A stretch of DNA of 64,000 bases from positions 24,778,077 through 24,842,076 of the forward strand of contig NC_092582.1 of assembly GCF_037975245.1 (NCBI RefSeq), given 5' to 3'. The translations under genes were made by a program, and so were the position numbers. Source of the stretch: Apostichopus japonicus (lineage: Eukaryota; Echinodermata; Holothuroidea; Aspidochirotida; Stichopodidae). The notes under the pieces are model-generated. The model saw only the letters and a program-made list of their open reading frames with translations, ran no database searches and was not told the DNA's origin. Positions 10,628-22,410 of this stretch are shown piece by piece (the stretch's first letter is position 1; each line of letters begins with the position of its first letter).

Positions 10628-12752
10628 CAGGTGCGTATCCAGGGGGGGGGGGCGTTGGGGGCGCGCGCCCCCCGTGTAAGAAAAAGAGGAGAGAAAAAAA
10701 AGAGGAGAAAAAAGAGAAGAAAAAAGAGGGGAAAAAGAGGAGGAGGAGAGGAAGGAAGGGAAAAGAAGAAAGAGGGAAGAAGGAGAAAAGGAGAAAAGGA
10801 GGGAGTAAGAGAAAAACGCGAAGACACCGGGAAGAGAAAGAGGAACAGTGACATCAATACAGCGCTGAAGGGTAGCCAGTGACGGATCAATGATTTCGTA
10901 AAAGTGTGCCTCACCCTACCCCTTACACCGACAACTCCATTTTTTGACGTTTCCATTTTCCTCTCTCACTAATGATCTATATATATACTATATATGGTCT
11001 ATCATAACGCGTGTGTAGAATTCTGCTATGAAACCAACTGTGGCTGGTCTCGAACTCGACCGTGTCGTCGGGGAACATGACGCATTTTCGGATGGGGGCG
11101 ACCGCCCCCCCCCCCATTCAGCATTATTTTAAATGATATCGCTAAGTAATTTCAAAATAGAAAGTGCTTAGATGCAACTTACAAGGCCTGGGAAGTGTCA
11201 TTTCCAGCGATCTGGGAGACATTTTCGGCCAAAATTTGCTTGTAAGCTTCGCGCCAACTCATGGTGGCGCTACGCTTAGATAATTTGCCTACAGGCTTCG
11301 CCCCTCCCTTGGCAAATTCCTCGCTACGCGCCTGTTCGAATTTGTAATCCAAACAGCAGATATGACATCATATCAGTGAGCATGAAAATGGCGTTCCAGG
11401 ATGAATAGCCTCAAAATTGTCCGACTTGCCTGAAAAAATAACCAAAGATTTTCGCGCGCGAAGCGCGCGTTCAACGTGTCAATGTCAATATCATATTAGC
11501 AAGCATCGGTTATTACATTGCATGCCATCATGTACCGTACGGTCCGTTAAAATTGCGCAGTATACCGCGGGATGCTTATGTAAACAACGACATGTCTCAT
11601 GTAGATGTATAAAAAGCATGGAGGTCCAATTATGTCAAAACTCTCTTTTACATTAGTAATGGCGAATTAGGGGCTGCACCCCCGCCGCGCAGTGGCGGAG
11701 CGTCCATACGGTCAGGGGCGGATGCGCCCCCTGACGGACTCAAATGGACTGCTGGCGCCTTTTTCAGCTCTTTACCACTTTTTACTTATTCTAGATTATT
11801 GACTTTTTTATTGCGCTCTCATCTACTTATTGACATTTGTCACATTTTGTTGGTGTAATTTGGCGATGACACCCTATTCTTCGTTTATCTGCAAATTAGC
11901 CAGGCCCTGAAAGGGTCATTTCCGGCGATCTAGGGAGTATCTTTACTCAAAATTTGTCTGTGCGCTTCGCGCCAACCAGTGGTGGCGCTCCGCTTAGATA
12001 GTGTCGAAAGCGCCCCTACAGACCATTCTCGCCCCTCCTGACCAATACCCCTAGCTCCGCCACTGCCGCCGCGCCTCCTACGCCTATGTGTGTAGTGTTC
12101 GGTTTCGGAAATATCTGCTATTTTTTCATTTCCTTCAACCAAGTTTTATAATAGCCGTTATAAGAGGTTTAATATTTGTACACCAATAAATTAACTGTGT
12201 CTGAATTTTCGAAAATTTCTGACCAACATTCTGCATCACACTTCCCTCTACTCGTGCAATTTTGACCGGTCTGTTAGGGGTTGAAGGTAGTTTTTCTATA
12301 TTGGTTGTCCATAGATGAAATTTTGTACAACATTATGGGTATGTTTTCAAGTGAGTTTATTCACGAGAAATGTGAATTTTCAAATTCTGAACAAATTTGG
12401 GGCTTAAAACCTTGAAAAGTGGGGCTGACGGGTATTGTGGGCCGCGACGTAGAATCACCTACAAAAGCAAAGACCCACAGGACATGCGATCAGGTCGAAC
12501 ATGACGTGTGCCGGGTTGACAATCTTCAAAAAGGTTATGGATGGAAAAAAAAAACTATTAGGAAATACTTGGTTCTCAGGCCAAAAGTGTACATCTGGTT
12601 GGTCATTTCAAGCCCGAGAAGTGCCGTTTCCGGTGATCTGGGGGGTATCAAAACCAGAAATTTTCTTGTACGCTGCGCGCCAACCGATGGTGGCGCTCCG
12701 CTTAGATAGTAATTCGCGCCCCCTGGTTTAGAAAATCCTGGATACGCGCCTG
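10628..12752 (+). mobile_element. Nested 2.1-kb hAT-like composite, copy I
   Basis: Ends are CAGGTGCGTATCCAGG and CCTGGATACGCGCCTG. In order it holds a G/C-run, a purine-rich tract (10680-10810), unique sequence, a buried older element with a core module (11190-11282) and right end CTACGCGCCTG at about 11334, a CG-rich hairpin (11449-11466), a younger insertion (11690-12065), and a second core module near the right end (12618-12710). Copies II, III and IV (25220, 36917, 21051) carry the same blocks in inverted orientation. No convincing target duplication flanks this copy. No transposase is encoded, and small ORFs in it are not conserved between copies. Confidence 0.8.
11690..12065 (+). mobile_element. 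hAT-type MITE (376 bp) nested in composite copy I
   Basis: Ends are CAGTGGCGGAGC and GCTCCGCCACTG, with a perfect 8-bp duplication ccgccgcg at 11682-11689 and 12066-12073. Copies II and III of the host composite lack it and show a continuous GGCGGGG-type site there, so they act as empty sites. It carries a core module at 11910-12002. Confidence 0.92.
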
Positions 12753-12779
12753 AGTTTAGTACTATACAAGTGGTTGCCG

Positions 12780-13190
12780 GACTCATACCCCCGGGACAAG
12801 TACCCCCCGGACAATCACCCCCCGGACAAAAAACCCCGAGGACGAATACCTACGAGGACAACTACCCCCCGGACAAATACCCCCCGGACAAATACCCCCG
12901 GACATATACCCCCCGGACTCATACCCCCGGGACAAGTACCCCCCGGACAAAAAACCCCGAGGACGAATACCTACGAGGACAACTACCCCCCGGACAAATA
13001 CCCCCCGGACATACACCACCGAGGACAAATACCCCCGAGGATAAGTACCCCCGGGACAACTACCCCCGGGACAACTACCCCCGGACATACACCCAACGAG
13101 GACAAATACCCCCGAGGACAATTAACCCCACCCCCAGCAATTACCTCCGGGAAAACTCTACCCGCACAAATACACCGGCACAGATACCTC
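12780..13190 (+). repeat. Minisatellite, about 15-bp unit (CCCCCGGACAAATAC)
   Basis: Around 27 variable units of about 15 bp, such as ccccggacaaatacc and cgaggacaaataccc. Because the unit is near a multiple of three, several frames on both strands stay open, which I regard as artefact. An inverted relative lies at 18425-18712. Confidence 0.9.
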
Positions 13191-13342
13191 ACTCAGGTTA
13201 CCACCCGAACTAAACCAGAATACGCCCCAGCCCAACCCCCCCCCCCCCCACGAGCCCGTTAACCAATCGGACCTTTAGCTGGTGAACTCCGTAGTACGAA
13301 AGCCCATAAAGGGCCATGAAAGAAAATTTTCTTAATCTGGTA

Positions 13343-13407
13343 TATCAGATTATTATTCTGATATATCAGATTATTATTCTGATATATCAGATTATTATTC
13401 TGATATG
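13343..13407. repeat. Three tandem 21-bp units
   Basis: Unit gatatatcagattattattct, repeated three times with no or few changes. Confidence 0.9.
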
Positions 13408-13553
13408 AAACGTTAAAGCATCTGACAATCCAAAAATGCATGTAGTTATTACAAATTGACCGGATGTTCCACGTCTTCTATTATAACCAAATTTAAAAGT
13501 AAAATAACGTAGCTGATAAAAACTGCTTATCCACAAAATCACCAAGGTTGAAG

Positions 13554-13632
13554 AATAAGATGTATGAAGTCGGCCTGACGTTTCGACTGTTTTCTACAGT
13601 CGAAATGTCAGGCCGATTTCTTACACCTTATT
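13554..13632. repeat. Inverted repeat with 37-bp arms and 5-nt loop
   Basis: Arms 13554-13590 and 13596-13632 pair with about five mismatches, and the inner 21 bp (TCGGCCTGACnTTTCGACTGT) have one. The words resemble the GACGTTTCGA/TCGAAACGTC ends found at some retroelement termini, but no ribozyme core is complete. Confidence 0.85.
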
Positions 13633-13680
13633 TAAAAGTATCATAGTTAATAACAATAATACTACTGCTACTGCCACTGA

Positions 13681-13946
<266 letters not shown>

Positions 13947-14073
13947 TTTTGTAAACAAACTGTGATGAAGTGCAAATGTTTTTAGAATTGATGATAAAAT
14001 TTCGCTACAGTTCCGACAACCTCTTTACATTTGTCGTTTAGTTGTACCCCCCTTCCCCTTTCTCTTTCTCTCA

Positions 14074-14310
14074 GACCGACTGCATGGTCACGTGGTTAGA
14101 GCATCCGACTTGCAGCCGGTAGGTTAGGGGTTCGACTCCTGGCTGGGTCATAACGAAGACTGCAACCTACTGCTATTGTGCTTGGTGCTCAAGCAATGGA
14201 GTAGGGAAAACAAGCCAGTGCGCCACAACTGAAAAAAGGCCGTCGTCGGCGCAACTTAAACCAATTGGTTAGAAAACTGAGCCGTAAAGCCTTAACAAAT
14301 CAACAAAAAA
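14074..14310 (+). mobile_element. tRNA-derived SINE
   Basis: The 5' part resembles a tRNA: box A TGGTCACGTGG at 14085-14095 and a good box B GGTTCGACTCC at 14129-14139, with a TGC-like anticodon loop between. The acceptor stem pairs poorly and a non-tRNA body follows (to about 14290), then an A-rich tail (caacaaaaaaact). The internal boxes would drive Pol III transcription. It is a retroposon rather than a functional tRNA gene. Confidence 0.8.
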
Positions 14311-15445
14311 ACTCTCTCTTTGTACCGATCAGGGTACTGGGAAAGGGACCACTGGCGTAGCAAGCGGGGGACAGAGGAAATAATACCATCAGAAATGTTG
14401 GGATCGCAAAAGCGATTGTGAAAAAAACGAGCGATCAAAAACTATTTTAGTACATGGATGTGTAACTGATTTCTCCGATTTGCATCCAAGGGCATTTCGA
14501 AAAATGAGATATATGCAGGCCCATACGCTGGGGAGGGGGGGGGGGTCGAATGGTTCGGACGACCATCATATAAATAAATATTGAAAATTAAGGGGCCACC
14601 CCTCCCCTAAGACTCCTCCCACAGGATACAGATCAGTATCGTGAATTCGACCTCCATGGCGAAATCATGCGTGCGTGTCTGATTTACAAAGCAGAGTGGA
14701 ATGGGGAAATGGTGACGGTCGTGGGGAGGGGTATAAGGGAAAAGCGCATTTTGCACATAATGCGAAGAACGCGTATTTTATGTAGAATGTATGTAGACCT
14801 GGATCTCATTTGAGAATCACGTCACATGCCAGTGATATCAACAACAAAAAACACACATGACAAAGTTCTCCTATCCCCAGTCTCTTTTCGGTCCAACATC
14901 AGCGAATAATTGTCGAACAGTGCAGCACTCCGTGCTTCTGTGAATATTTAGTTTAATTGAGAGTTAAAGATTGAAATAGAAATAAGAATGATGTCATATA
15001 TATGATGATATATGATGTCATGCATGTATTACAAGTTGCAAGTCTGATTTAATCATTTTTACTTCAACTCTTTTCATTTATGACAACTGATGTCTCTAAC
15101 TTTGTTTGTTTAGCCTATACCTTCTGTTTGTATTTCAACATGACGTCATATGACCGTAAGATCGGACACGATAGTACGGCTGAAAAAAAACTTTGCGTTT
15201 CGTGCGCGATCGAGTTTGTGCCGCAGTCATAATTTATAGGCTTTAAAGACTAACCCTAGTCGATTTTTTTTTACCCTACAACCCCAATCCTAGTCCTACC
15301 AGTCCTAGGTACGTCCTTGCCTATAAGCTGATACAGTATCGGTATTCTGTAGCAACTAAGATTAAAAATATAACATTGTTAATAACATAACATATTACCT
15401 AGGAAGATTTATTGCACATGCCTCATTTTTTTTTCTATTGGTGCG

Positions 15446-15482
15446 TCCAGGGAACTGCTACTCAGAGTAGCAGTTCCATGGA
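15446..15482. repeat. 17-bp-stem hairpin (GGAACTGCTACT core)
   Basis: TCCAgGGAACTGCTACT pairs with AGTAGCAGTTCCaTGGA around a CAG loop, with one mismatch. Similar hairpins lie at 58770-58798 and 58948-58975. Confidence 0.88.
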
Positions 15483-15609
15483 GAGTCGTCGCGCAAGTAA
15501 TTTTGTGTGAATACCGAATTTACATATACCAGACTTGCGTGTATACTAATTTTGTGTTTATATACCGGGGCCCCTTGTCGACTTGTCTCGTTTGTGATTT
15601 AATCTTCCT

Positions 15610-15792
15610 TCGCTTCTCGGCCTTTTGGATAAGATCATGTGTAGTATCTGTTCCCTTTCGAGGGGAATGGCGATGCACACCTGACGATGATCACACAGTC
15701 ACAGTCCCGATGCAAGGGGACTGGGGCTGAGAGCGGATCAGTCGTTTGGTAGTTTGGTTTTCGTGCCCAGGTTCTTTCCTGGGTGACTTTTT
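15610..15792 (+). ncRNA. U2-snRNA-headed RNA locus (SINE, pseudogene or novel snRNA-like gene)
   Basis: Positions 15610-15653 match the 5' end of metazoan U2 snRNA, from its second base, at 42 of 44 sites (recalled consensus). The branch-site-pairing GTAGTA is intact. After that it stops resembling U2 but stays structured: a stem with a TTCG loop (15651-15667), a perfect 7-bp stem CAGTCCC/GGGACTG (15702-15723), a U-rich single strand that could hold a weak Sm-like site, and a perfect 6-bp stem CCCAGG/CCTGGG (15766-15783), then TTTTT as in a Pol III terminator (15788-15792). TATATA lies about 50 nt upstream. Three explanations remain: a U2-headed SINE, a broken U2 pseudogene, or a derived snRNA. 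Confidence 0.6.
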
Positions 15793-16250
15793 CTTAAAAA
15801 GTATCTTCCTTGTAGTTTCGCACAGTGCTCAGAGTACAAGAGAGGCAGGTTTGTAACTATTACAATCCGGAATGCTGAGAGAGTAGGTAGCAACCTGTCC
15901 GTCGCCACTGCAGGAGAGCCTTGTCGAACCTAACTAATGAACACAGTTAACCCGAATCAATTGCTTACCACTACAATGGAATCAACAACAACTGCAGTAC
16001 AGCTATTGGACTGCACCGGAAATTGAAAAAAAAAAAACTAACATTACAGCTTTTGACAGCCATACTCGAGATGTTAGTATAGTCTTGCCTTAGAAGGGCA
16101 ACAAATTACACCATTTGGCATCTAAGCACACCTTCGTACAGTAGAAAATCTCTTAAAGGTGAAAAATCCCGTGAATCCCAAAATCCCATGAAAAATCCCG
16201 GGTAAGCGCCAGACGCTACCGGCCTTTGTAAAAATTATTACAAGGAAAAC

Positions 16251-17345
16251 TTTTTTTTTTTTTTTTTTTTTTTAACCACGCTTGGTATCTTTATTGGTAA
16301 CATTCTTGTGCCAATTCGAACATATTTGAATACAATAAGGTCAAAAACCTTTTACAAGTAATGATAGGTACATACAAAAATCATGATGAATCGATATTAA
16401 CTGAACAGTATAGTGCAATTACTAAATGAGTCTTTTAACTGCTCGTAAGAAATGAAAGCTTTGCCTCTTTGCTTGAGTTCTTTCTCAAGTTTAATAGCAA
16501 ATTTTAACTTATATAAAAAATCTCTACATCTCATTTCCGTGTTCGAATTTTTCTTACTAAAGATGAAGTACTTGAGATGAAAAATTAAGAAATTATATGG
16601 ATGATTTACAGAATAATGAAACCCAAAGCAAATGTCATTCTTCGAAAGTATAAATTGTCTGCCAAAAATAGCTTGCTCCACATCTAAAATAAAGTTCGAT
16701 ATAATAGGGCAGTCCCAAAACAGATGTAACAGGGTCTCGTCATAGCGGCCACAAAAGTGACATCGTGGGTTATCGATTTGCCCTATTTTATGACGGTAGT
16801 TGTTTGTTCCAATAATGCGATGGAGGAAGCGAAATTGAAAATATTGCATCTTGGAATCTCTGACAGAGCGAAACGGGGCTTGAAAAATTTTCTCCCATTG
16901 GGTGGCTGTGATATTAAAATAAAGATTCCATTTGGCTACAGCCGCAGGAGGAGTGCTAACACGAGTAATAAGGCTTTTATAAATATGTTTAGAGACAGAG
17001 GGAATAAATTGGGGATATTCACTAGAGCTATTAACAGTATCCTTATAAACCTTCATCAGTCCAACCTTCCATGCTCTAGGGATAGACGAAATAATTCCAT
17101 AGTAAACAGTAAATGGGCAATAATCTAATCTATACTTCTCTTTGAAACGCAGTATTGACAATGGACGATTGTCATTGTCAAACAGATGTTTCACCTGCCA
17201 AATACCTTTTTGGAACATTGAGTTGTAAAAAACCATCTTATTGTTAATTTTAATAAACGAATTGTTCCAAATTATCTGTTCACCATAGGAGAACCTATTA
17301 TTCTTTGGCTTATGGGTGGCAATTTGTGGGCAATGCAGCAATCAC
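16251..17345 (-). mobile_element. 5'-truncated LINE (Tx1/L1-like), 3' end of ORF2
   Basis: The minus strand encodes 314 residues ending at 16397. It carries the zinc-knuckle of LINE reverse transcriptases, CHFCGRYDETLLHLFWDC (C-x2-C-x8-H-x4-C), preceded by QFRFLHRIIGTN, as in L1/Tx1-like elements. A 123-nt 3'UTR and a 23-nt poly(A) (T-run at 16251-16273 on the plus strand) follow. Two stops directly upstream of the first codons show where the element was truncated. The endonuclease and RT palm are missing, so the copy is dead. The element name is not assigned. Confidence 0.85.
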
Positions 17346-17763
17346 TAATCTGTTTATAGTTGGAATGTAGAATTATTATAACTAGGGAAAATTAAATTGA
17401 TTTCTTAGATTATCATCATTCTTCTTGCAAACAGAATGACCAGAGAATAGGGTTTTTTTTCAAATGGTAGTGACGTCGTGGTCTCAAGCCTCTTTACTTA
17501 TGTTTCATACAATCGTACATACTATTATGAAACCTTACAGGCAATTCTGCTGGTATAACGGGCTACACCGTAACCGGGTTTGACTATGATAGCCCAGCGG
17601 TCCATGAAACAATGCATGGGGGGTATGGATGATGATCATGCACACCAAACTAGAGGGGTGGACCGTGGTTGTGCTTTCCCCACCCCTCCCTTCTGCTCCT
17701 CCCATCCTAAAATGGCGTGCACTCACAGGAAAAAATAGCTTAGAATAAGCAAAACAAGAGGAG

Positions 17764-18003
17764 CGTGGAGGCCGAGTGGCTAATGCTTTTGTTTGATATA
17801 TAATCCTGTTAAGTTGTGTCCTTGGGCAAGGCATTTTTTTCTCGACTGCCCGTCTCCATCCAGGTGTATAAATGGGTACCTGTGAGGTAAGTGAGGTGTG
17901 TGCGCTGGATTCTCAGCAGCCAGCCTGATGACCAGGGATTCAAAGTGCTATGAGATGGCTGTGCCATATAAAGCGCTTTACAAAAACTAACATAACATAA
18001 CAA
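17764..18003 (+). mobile_element. SINE-like element with conserved central domain
   Basis: A Pol III box A-like GGCCGAGTGGCTAATGC starts it. A block found in many metazoan SINEs follows (gtccttgggcaaggcatt, then ataaatgggtacctg), and the end is LINE-like (atataaagcgctttacaaa). Box B is degenerate, so this copy is probably inactive. Confidence 0.65.
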
Positions 18004-18424
18004 ATCATCAAGTAAAATTACTCAGAAGAAAACTTGAAAATGGTAAGTCGCAATAAGCCGGAATTGTTCGGAGATTAATAATACAGAATAGTGTCACTAT
18101 AACAAATAGTAAATTAATAGTTACTACCAGCAGTGAGCAATTCCCAACCCAACCCCCGGGCCTCGGTCCATTGTCAAACCCTATCCAGGAGTTTTGGGGG
18201 CTTATATATGAAAAGCTCGAATCTTTTTAAAAGTCGGGAGGAGGTTTTAAGGGCCAGGACACACGACGACCCTAGCGGTGCCAGTTTAACCGTCACCCTG
18301 ACCCAATTGTAAATATGCTCTCGGAGTTTGCCCGAGGGACCAGGGTATATGTTGAGGCCCGCGGGAAACTAAACTCGAAAAAGACGGGCGTATCCGTCGC
18401 TGCATCCGTCTCCTATAGTTAACG
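18004..18424. other. Gene-free spacer
   Basis: No coding exon, RNA gene or repeat is supported between the SINE and the minisatellite. Confidence 0.4.
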
Positions 18425-18712
18425 GCATATGTCCAGGGGTATATTCGTCCGGGGGTATTATCAGGGGGTAATTGTCTAGGGGGTATTCGTCCTCGGGGGT
18501 AGTTGTCCGGGTGGGTACTTGTCCGGGGGGTTTTTGTCCTCGGGGGTAATTGTCCAGGGGGGTATCTGTCCGAGTGGTAGTTGTCCTGGGGGGTAGTTGT
18601 TCGGGATGGTATTTGTCCGGGGGTATCTGTCCGGGTGGTAATCGTCCGGGGGGTTATTGTCTGGGGGGTAATCGTCCGGGGGGTATTTGTCTGGGGGGTA
18701 TTTGTCCGGTCA
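18425..18712 (-). repeat. Minisatellite, inverted relative of 12780-13190
   Basis: Units such as ggggggtatttgtccgg and cgggggtaattgtcc are the reverse complement of the 13-kb minisatellite units. Spacing and unit variants differ between the two arrays. Confidence 0.9.
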
Positions 18713-18811
18713 CGATACAGGTCCTTTTGCCCGCTCCGTCGAAAAAGTTTATCAACATTACCGATCGTACACATGCATGGTACTCGCGAAAGCGATTTGC
18801 ATAACGGCTCC

Positions 18812-18925
18812 TCCCACTCGCGTGCCACTCACACTTTTATAATCTATATATATTTTACCGCGCCGAACATGACAAAATAGTATATAATATATAAAGGTTA
18901 AAACGAACAATATATATATGCTATG

Positions 18926-18962
<37 letters not shown>

Positions 18963-19095
18963 ATGCGATATATATAGGTTATGCATAACGTATATATATG
19001 AAGAAGAAACATAAGTCATATATATTACTGCATAACCAACATATATTCCTCGTTATAATCAATATATATGGTATATAATATTGTCACATATAACG
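18812..19095 (-). repeat. AT-rich dispersed repeat, copy 2 (inverted)
   Basis: Reverse complement of the 7431-7700 repeat, in the same block order, with an expanded (TA)n tract near 18935-18960. A tandem 28-bp duplication (aacgtcattgacagatacgta) follows at about 19095-19150. Confidence 0.75.
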
Positions 19096-19150
19096 AACGT
19101 CATTGACAGATACGTAATAATGAACGTCATTGACAGATACGTAATATAAC

Positions 19151-20855
19151 ACCACGCTTGATTTGTGTACAGTCTATATGGCAGTTGTACCAGGGAATTG
19201 TGCCAACGCAAAGTCTTGAATCTATTTTTAGCAACGGCTCATAACTAACCTGCATCTCTGATTGGTTGAATTCAAACTAGTGGGTTTGGGAACTGAATGC
19301 GATTTAATTTTGTATGTGGAATACTCGCTAATTAACGTTTTTGGCAGGGAAAAACTTGGCTAATATCTTAATTTGCTGTTTTGTGATTTGATGTATGTAA
19401 AAAACTCGATGGACATGTCAAAAAAGTAGAAAACGGCTACCAAACGCAAAATGCTCATGAATAAACATACTATTCACTGATTGGTGGAATTCAAACTAGT
19501 GGATTTGGAGATATGAAAACTTGTGCCGAGGACACTTTTACTCGTTATCGATATAAATCGTTAATTACTCCCTAATTAACGCTCTTGACAGGGTGAAACT
19601 TGGATGGTATCTTAGTTTGCTGTTTTATGTATAAATCGATGCACATGTTAAAAAGGTGGAAAAAAGCGACCCAACGCAAAATGCTGCTTTAAATTCGCTA
19701 CGAGAGAACAAGGAATATCACCGACTGCAAAAAAAATCAAGGGCTTTTCCTCGTGGATCCCACCAGTGTTTGAAATATATTCCAGAAAAAAATCAATTGC
19801 TTTATTTTATGTGTAGATTTGTGGTTGAACTCACTATAAGAGATCACGAAATATCTAAAAGTGATGCTGTTTCCCGTGGCTTTAGGTCCTCGACCCCTCT
19901 TCGGCTCTGAGAAACGTTCTGTACAATGGTTAAGCTTTTTCCTGACAACTTTTTCTACAAGTTCTGCAGCTTCCGGGGACTTCGCATCGCACCCTTTGAT
20001 AATATTAAACTAGCAAGAAAAATATCTCATGCACATTTTTGGTCTGAAAATCTGCAAGCAAAGCAAAATGTTCATAAAAAAGGTTTCATTGTTTGATCTG
20101 ACGAGTATAAGTTCATTTTCAAGCCATCAAAATACATACTGTTTATGGATTCGGTACAGTGTCACATCGGTATTACTTAACGAGGTAACGATGTATACTT
20201 TATTTTCATATAACGCGCGTTATCTGTAGCAGTTTGAACTTAATATTTTCTTTGAATTTCGCTGAGATGCTAAAATGTTATAAAGAAAGATTCAATATTT
20301 ATTGTAACTTGGCAGCTTACTGTGTTTCTTAGAGTAAACAATGATCTTGCAAGTATTAGAGGGATTTAGAGTAGATACAATTTAAGTAGTCTTATTCATC
20401 GATCAACGCTTATATACAACAAAAGATCAGTAATGTTTTATTAGTGAGTGTTTTCAATTGTATTGCCCACCATCTTGTCTACTTACGTCTACAAGAATTT
20501 GTAGAGGTTATAGGGACCATGTATTTATTGTAGTCGTTTACGTTAGTTAAAACCAAACGAACGCATTACTTAGCAGAAACGGATACAGGCGAGCGGTCGG
20601 GTACAGGAGAGGAGGTAAAAATATTTCACGCCGCGCTTCTTGCTTAAATGCTATTTACTCGTTGGTTGTTGTGGGTTTTTTCTTAAGTAGCTGCCGTATA
20701 GGTGCGTCTAACTGTAATTTAATATACGTTGTGTTTGGGGAATGTTCTTACTCATTAAATAAAAGTAATGCTCAAGAGAAAGTATTCATCCTTCGCCTTG
20801 ATTAAGTAAACTGCCATGGATACACCTATGCTGCTGGCTATGGTAGTCTATGATG
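19151..20855. other. Gene-free AT-rich stretch
   Basis: No supported exon. Two diverged copies of a segment containing attggt(t/g)gaattcaaactagtgg lie at about 19260-19420 and 19480-19640. Confidence 0.45.
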
Positions 20856-21050
20856 CAGTGGCGGAGATTTCTTGTCAGAAGTGGGGGGGTTGCAGGCCAT
20901 TGATGAAATAAAAAGTCATAACTGCTGGCTCACTATCTAAGTGGAGCGCCACCATAACTTGGCAAGAAGTGCACAAGAATTTTTTGGCAAATATTGCCTC
21001 CCAGATTGCAGTAAATGGCACTGCCCAGGCCTTGAAAAGCTGCATTTAAC

Positions 21051-22410
21051 CAGGGGCGTATGCAGGATTTTCTAACTCGGGGCGCGTATTACTATCCAAG
21101 CGGAGTGCCACCATTGGTTGGCGCGCAGCGTACAAGCAAATTTCTGGTTTTGGTACCCCCAGATCACCGGAAATGGCACTTCTCGGGCTTGAAAATGACC
21201 AACCATATGTACACTTTTGCCTGAGAACCAAGTTTTTTCCAAATACTTTTTTCTCATCTATAATCTTTTTGAAGATTGTCACCAGTCACACATCATGTTC
21301 GACTTCATCACATATCCTGTGGATCATTGCTTTTGTAGGTGATTCTTCATCGCGGCCCATAATATCCGTCAGCCCCACTGTTCAGAATTTGAAAATTCAC
21401 AATTGTCGTGAATAAATTCTCTTCAAAACATACCCATAATGTTGCACAAAATATCATCGATGGACAACCGATATAGAAAAACCTCCTTCAAACCCTAACA
21501 GACGGGTCAAAATTGCACGAGTATGATGAAGAATGTTGGTTAGGGAATTTTCTAAAATTCAGACGGCTACTAAAAAATTTCGTTGAAGGAATTAAAAATA
21601 TACCAGATATTTCCGAAACCGAACACTACACACATCGACAGTTTTGAGCATGGGTGCAGATCAGTCTTGGATAATGGTGAGGACGCGTGTCTGTTCTATG
21701 ACACTATCTAAGCGGAGCGCGACCATGGGTTCGCGCGTAGCGTACGATTTTTTTTGGGCAAATATACCTCCCAGATCGCCGGAAATAACACTTCCCAGAC
21801 CTAATAATGCTCCTAAACCTCCTTAAGTTTTAGATCTCATGGCTTAGAAATTTAGTTTGGAGAAATACATGGGCGTCTGCAGAAAGAAAATCAGGGGACA
21901 ATAATCCAAGTAGACTTTTGTATATACGATGGGTCTGGGGTCCTCTCCCAGAAAACAAATATAGATTGCCGCAAATGCGATTTCCGTCCTATATTTAACA
22001 ACTGTGGATAAAATACAATAAAATGAGAACTGCTGCATGTCATTTGCACAATGCTGGATCAAACTGCGCCAAAGTTCAATACAGGGGAACTTGAAATGCA
22101 GCTATTGGTCAAGACAAATTGGTGGGGACACGGTATATCATGTCCCCACTACTGAAAAAGTTGGTGGGGACGCGTCCCGCTGTCCTCACCAGGATCTGTG
22201 CCCATGGTTTGGAGGCTGTTTATCGTGGAACGCCATTTTCATGCTCACTGATATGATGTGATATCTGCTGTTTGCTTTACAAATTCGAATAATTTTGTCA
22301 CTGTTCCTCTTTCTCTTCCCGTTTTCTTGCCGTATTTTCTACTCCATCCTTTTCTCCTTTTCTCTCTTTCTTCTTTTTCTTTTCCTTCCTTCACCTCGTT
22401 GAAGTTGGCA
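21051..22410 (-). mobile_element. Composite copy IV, truncated, nested in 20856-22794
   Basis: Starts CAGGGGCGTATGCAGG and follows the composite block order of copies II and III up to the pyrimidine-rich tract (22300-22400). It lacks the buried element seen in the other copies (junction near 22288) and its outer terminal repeat. It is interrupted by the 21649-22206 insertion. Confidence 0.75.
21649..22206. mobile_element. 558-bp hAT-like insertion inside composite copy IV
   Basis: Ends CATGGGTGCAGATC and GGATCTGTGCCCATG are inverted repeats. The flanks gttttgag (21641-21648) and gtttggag (22207-22214) agree at 7 of 8 bases. Copy II keeps the uninterrupted site at about 26330, which confirms the insertion. 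It also holds a core module (about 21704-21800). Confidence 0.85.

Noticed and set aside
10627-10956. Lys/Arg/Glu-rich and Phe/Leu-rich frames (also near 26799 and 38532)
   Set aside because: They are the purine- and pyrimidine-rich tract of the composite element, with frames not conserved among copies.
12501-12731. Recurring frame FQAREVPFPVIWG (also near 21072, 25277 and 36963)
   Set aside because: It recurs because the hAT core module is repeated. Reading frames break differently in each copy and the terminal repeats run through the frame.
12770-13262. Pro/Thr/Tyr-rich frames of 110-160 codons
   Set aside because: They come from the 15-bp minisatellite and are open in both strands. Nothing supports translation.
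14074-14150. Functional tRNA gene
   Set aside because: Boxes A and B are good but the acceptor stem does not pair properly, and a SINE body with an A-rich tail follows.
15503-15730. 75-codon plus-strand frame over the U2-like locus
   Set aside because: It overlaps the structured RNA-like sequence and shows no protein character.
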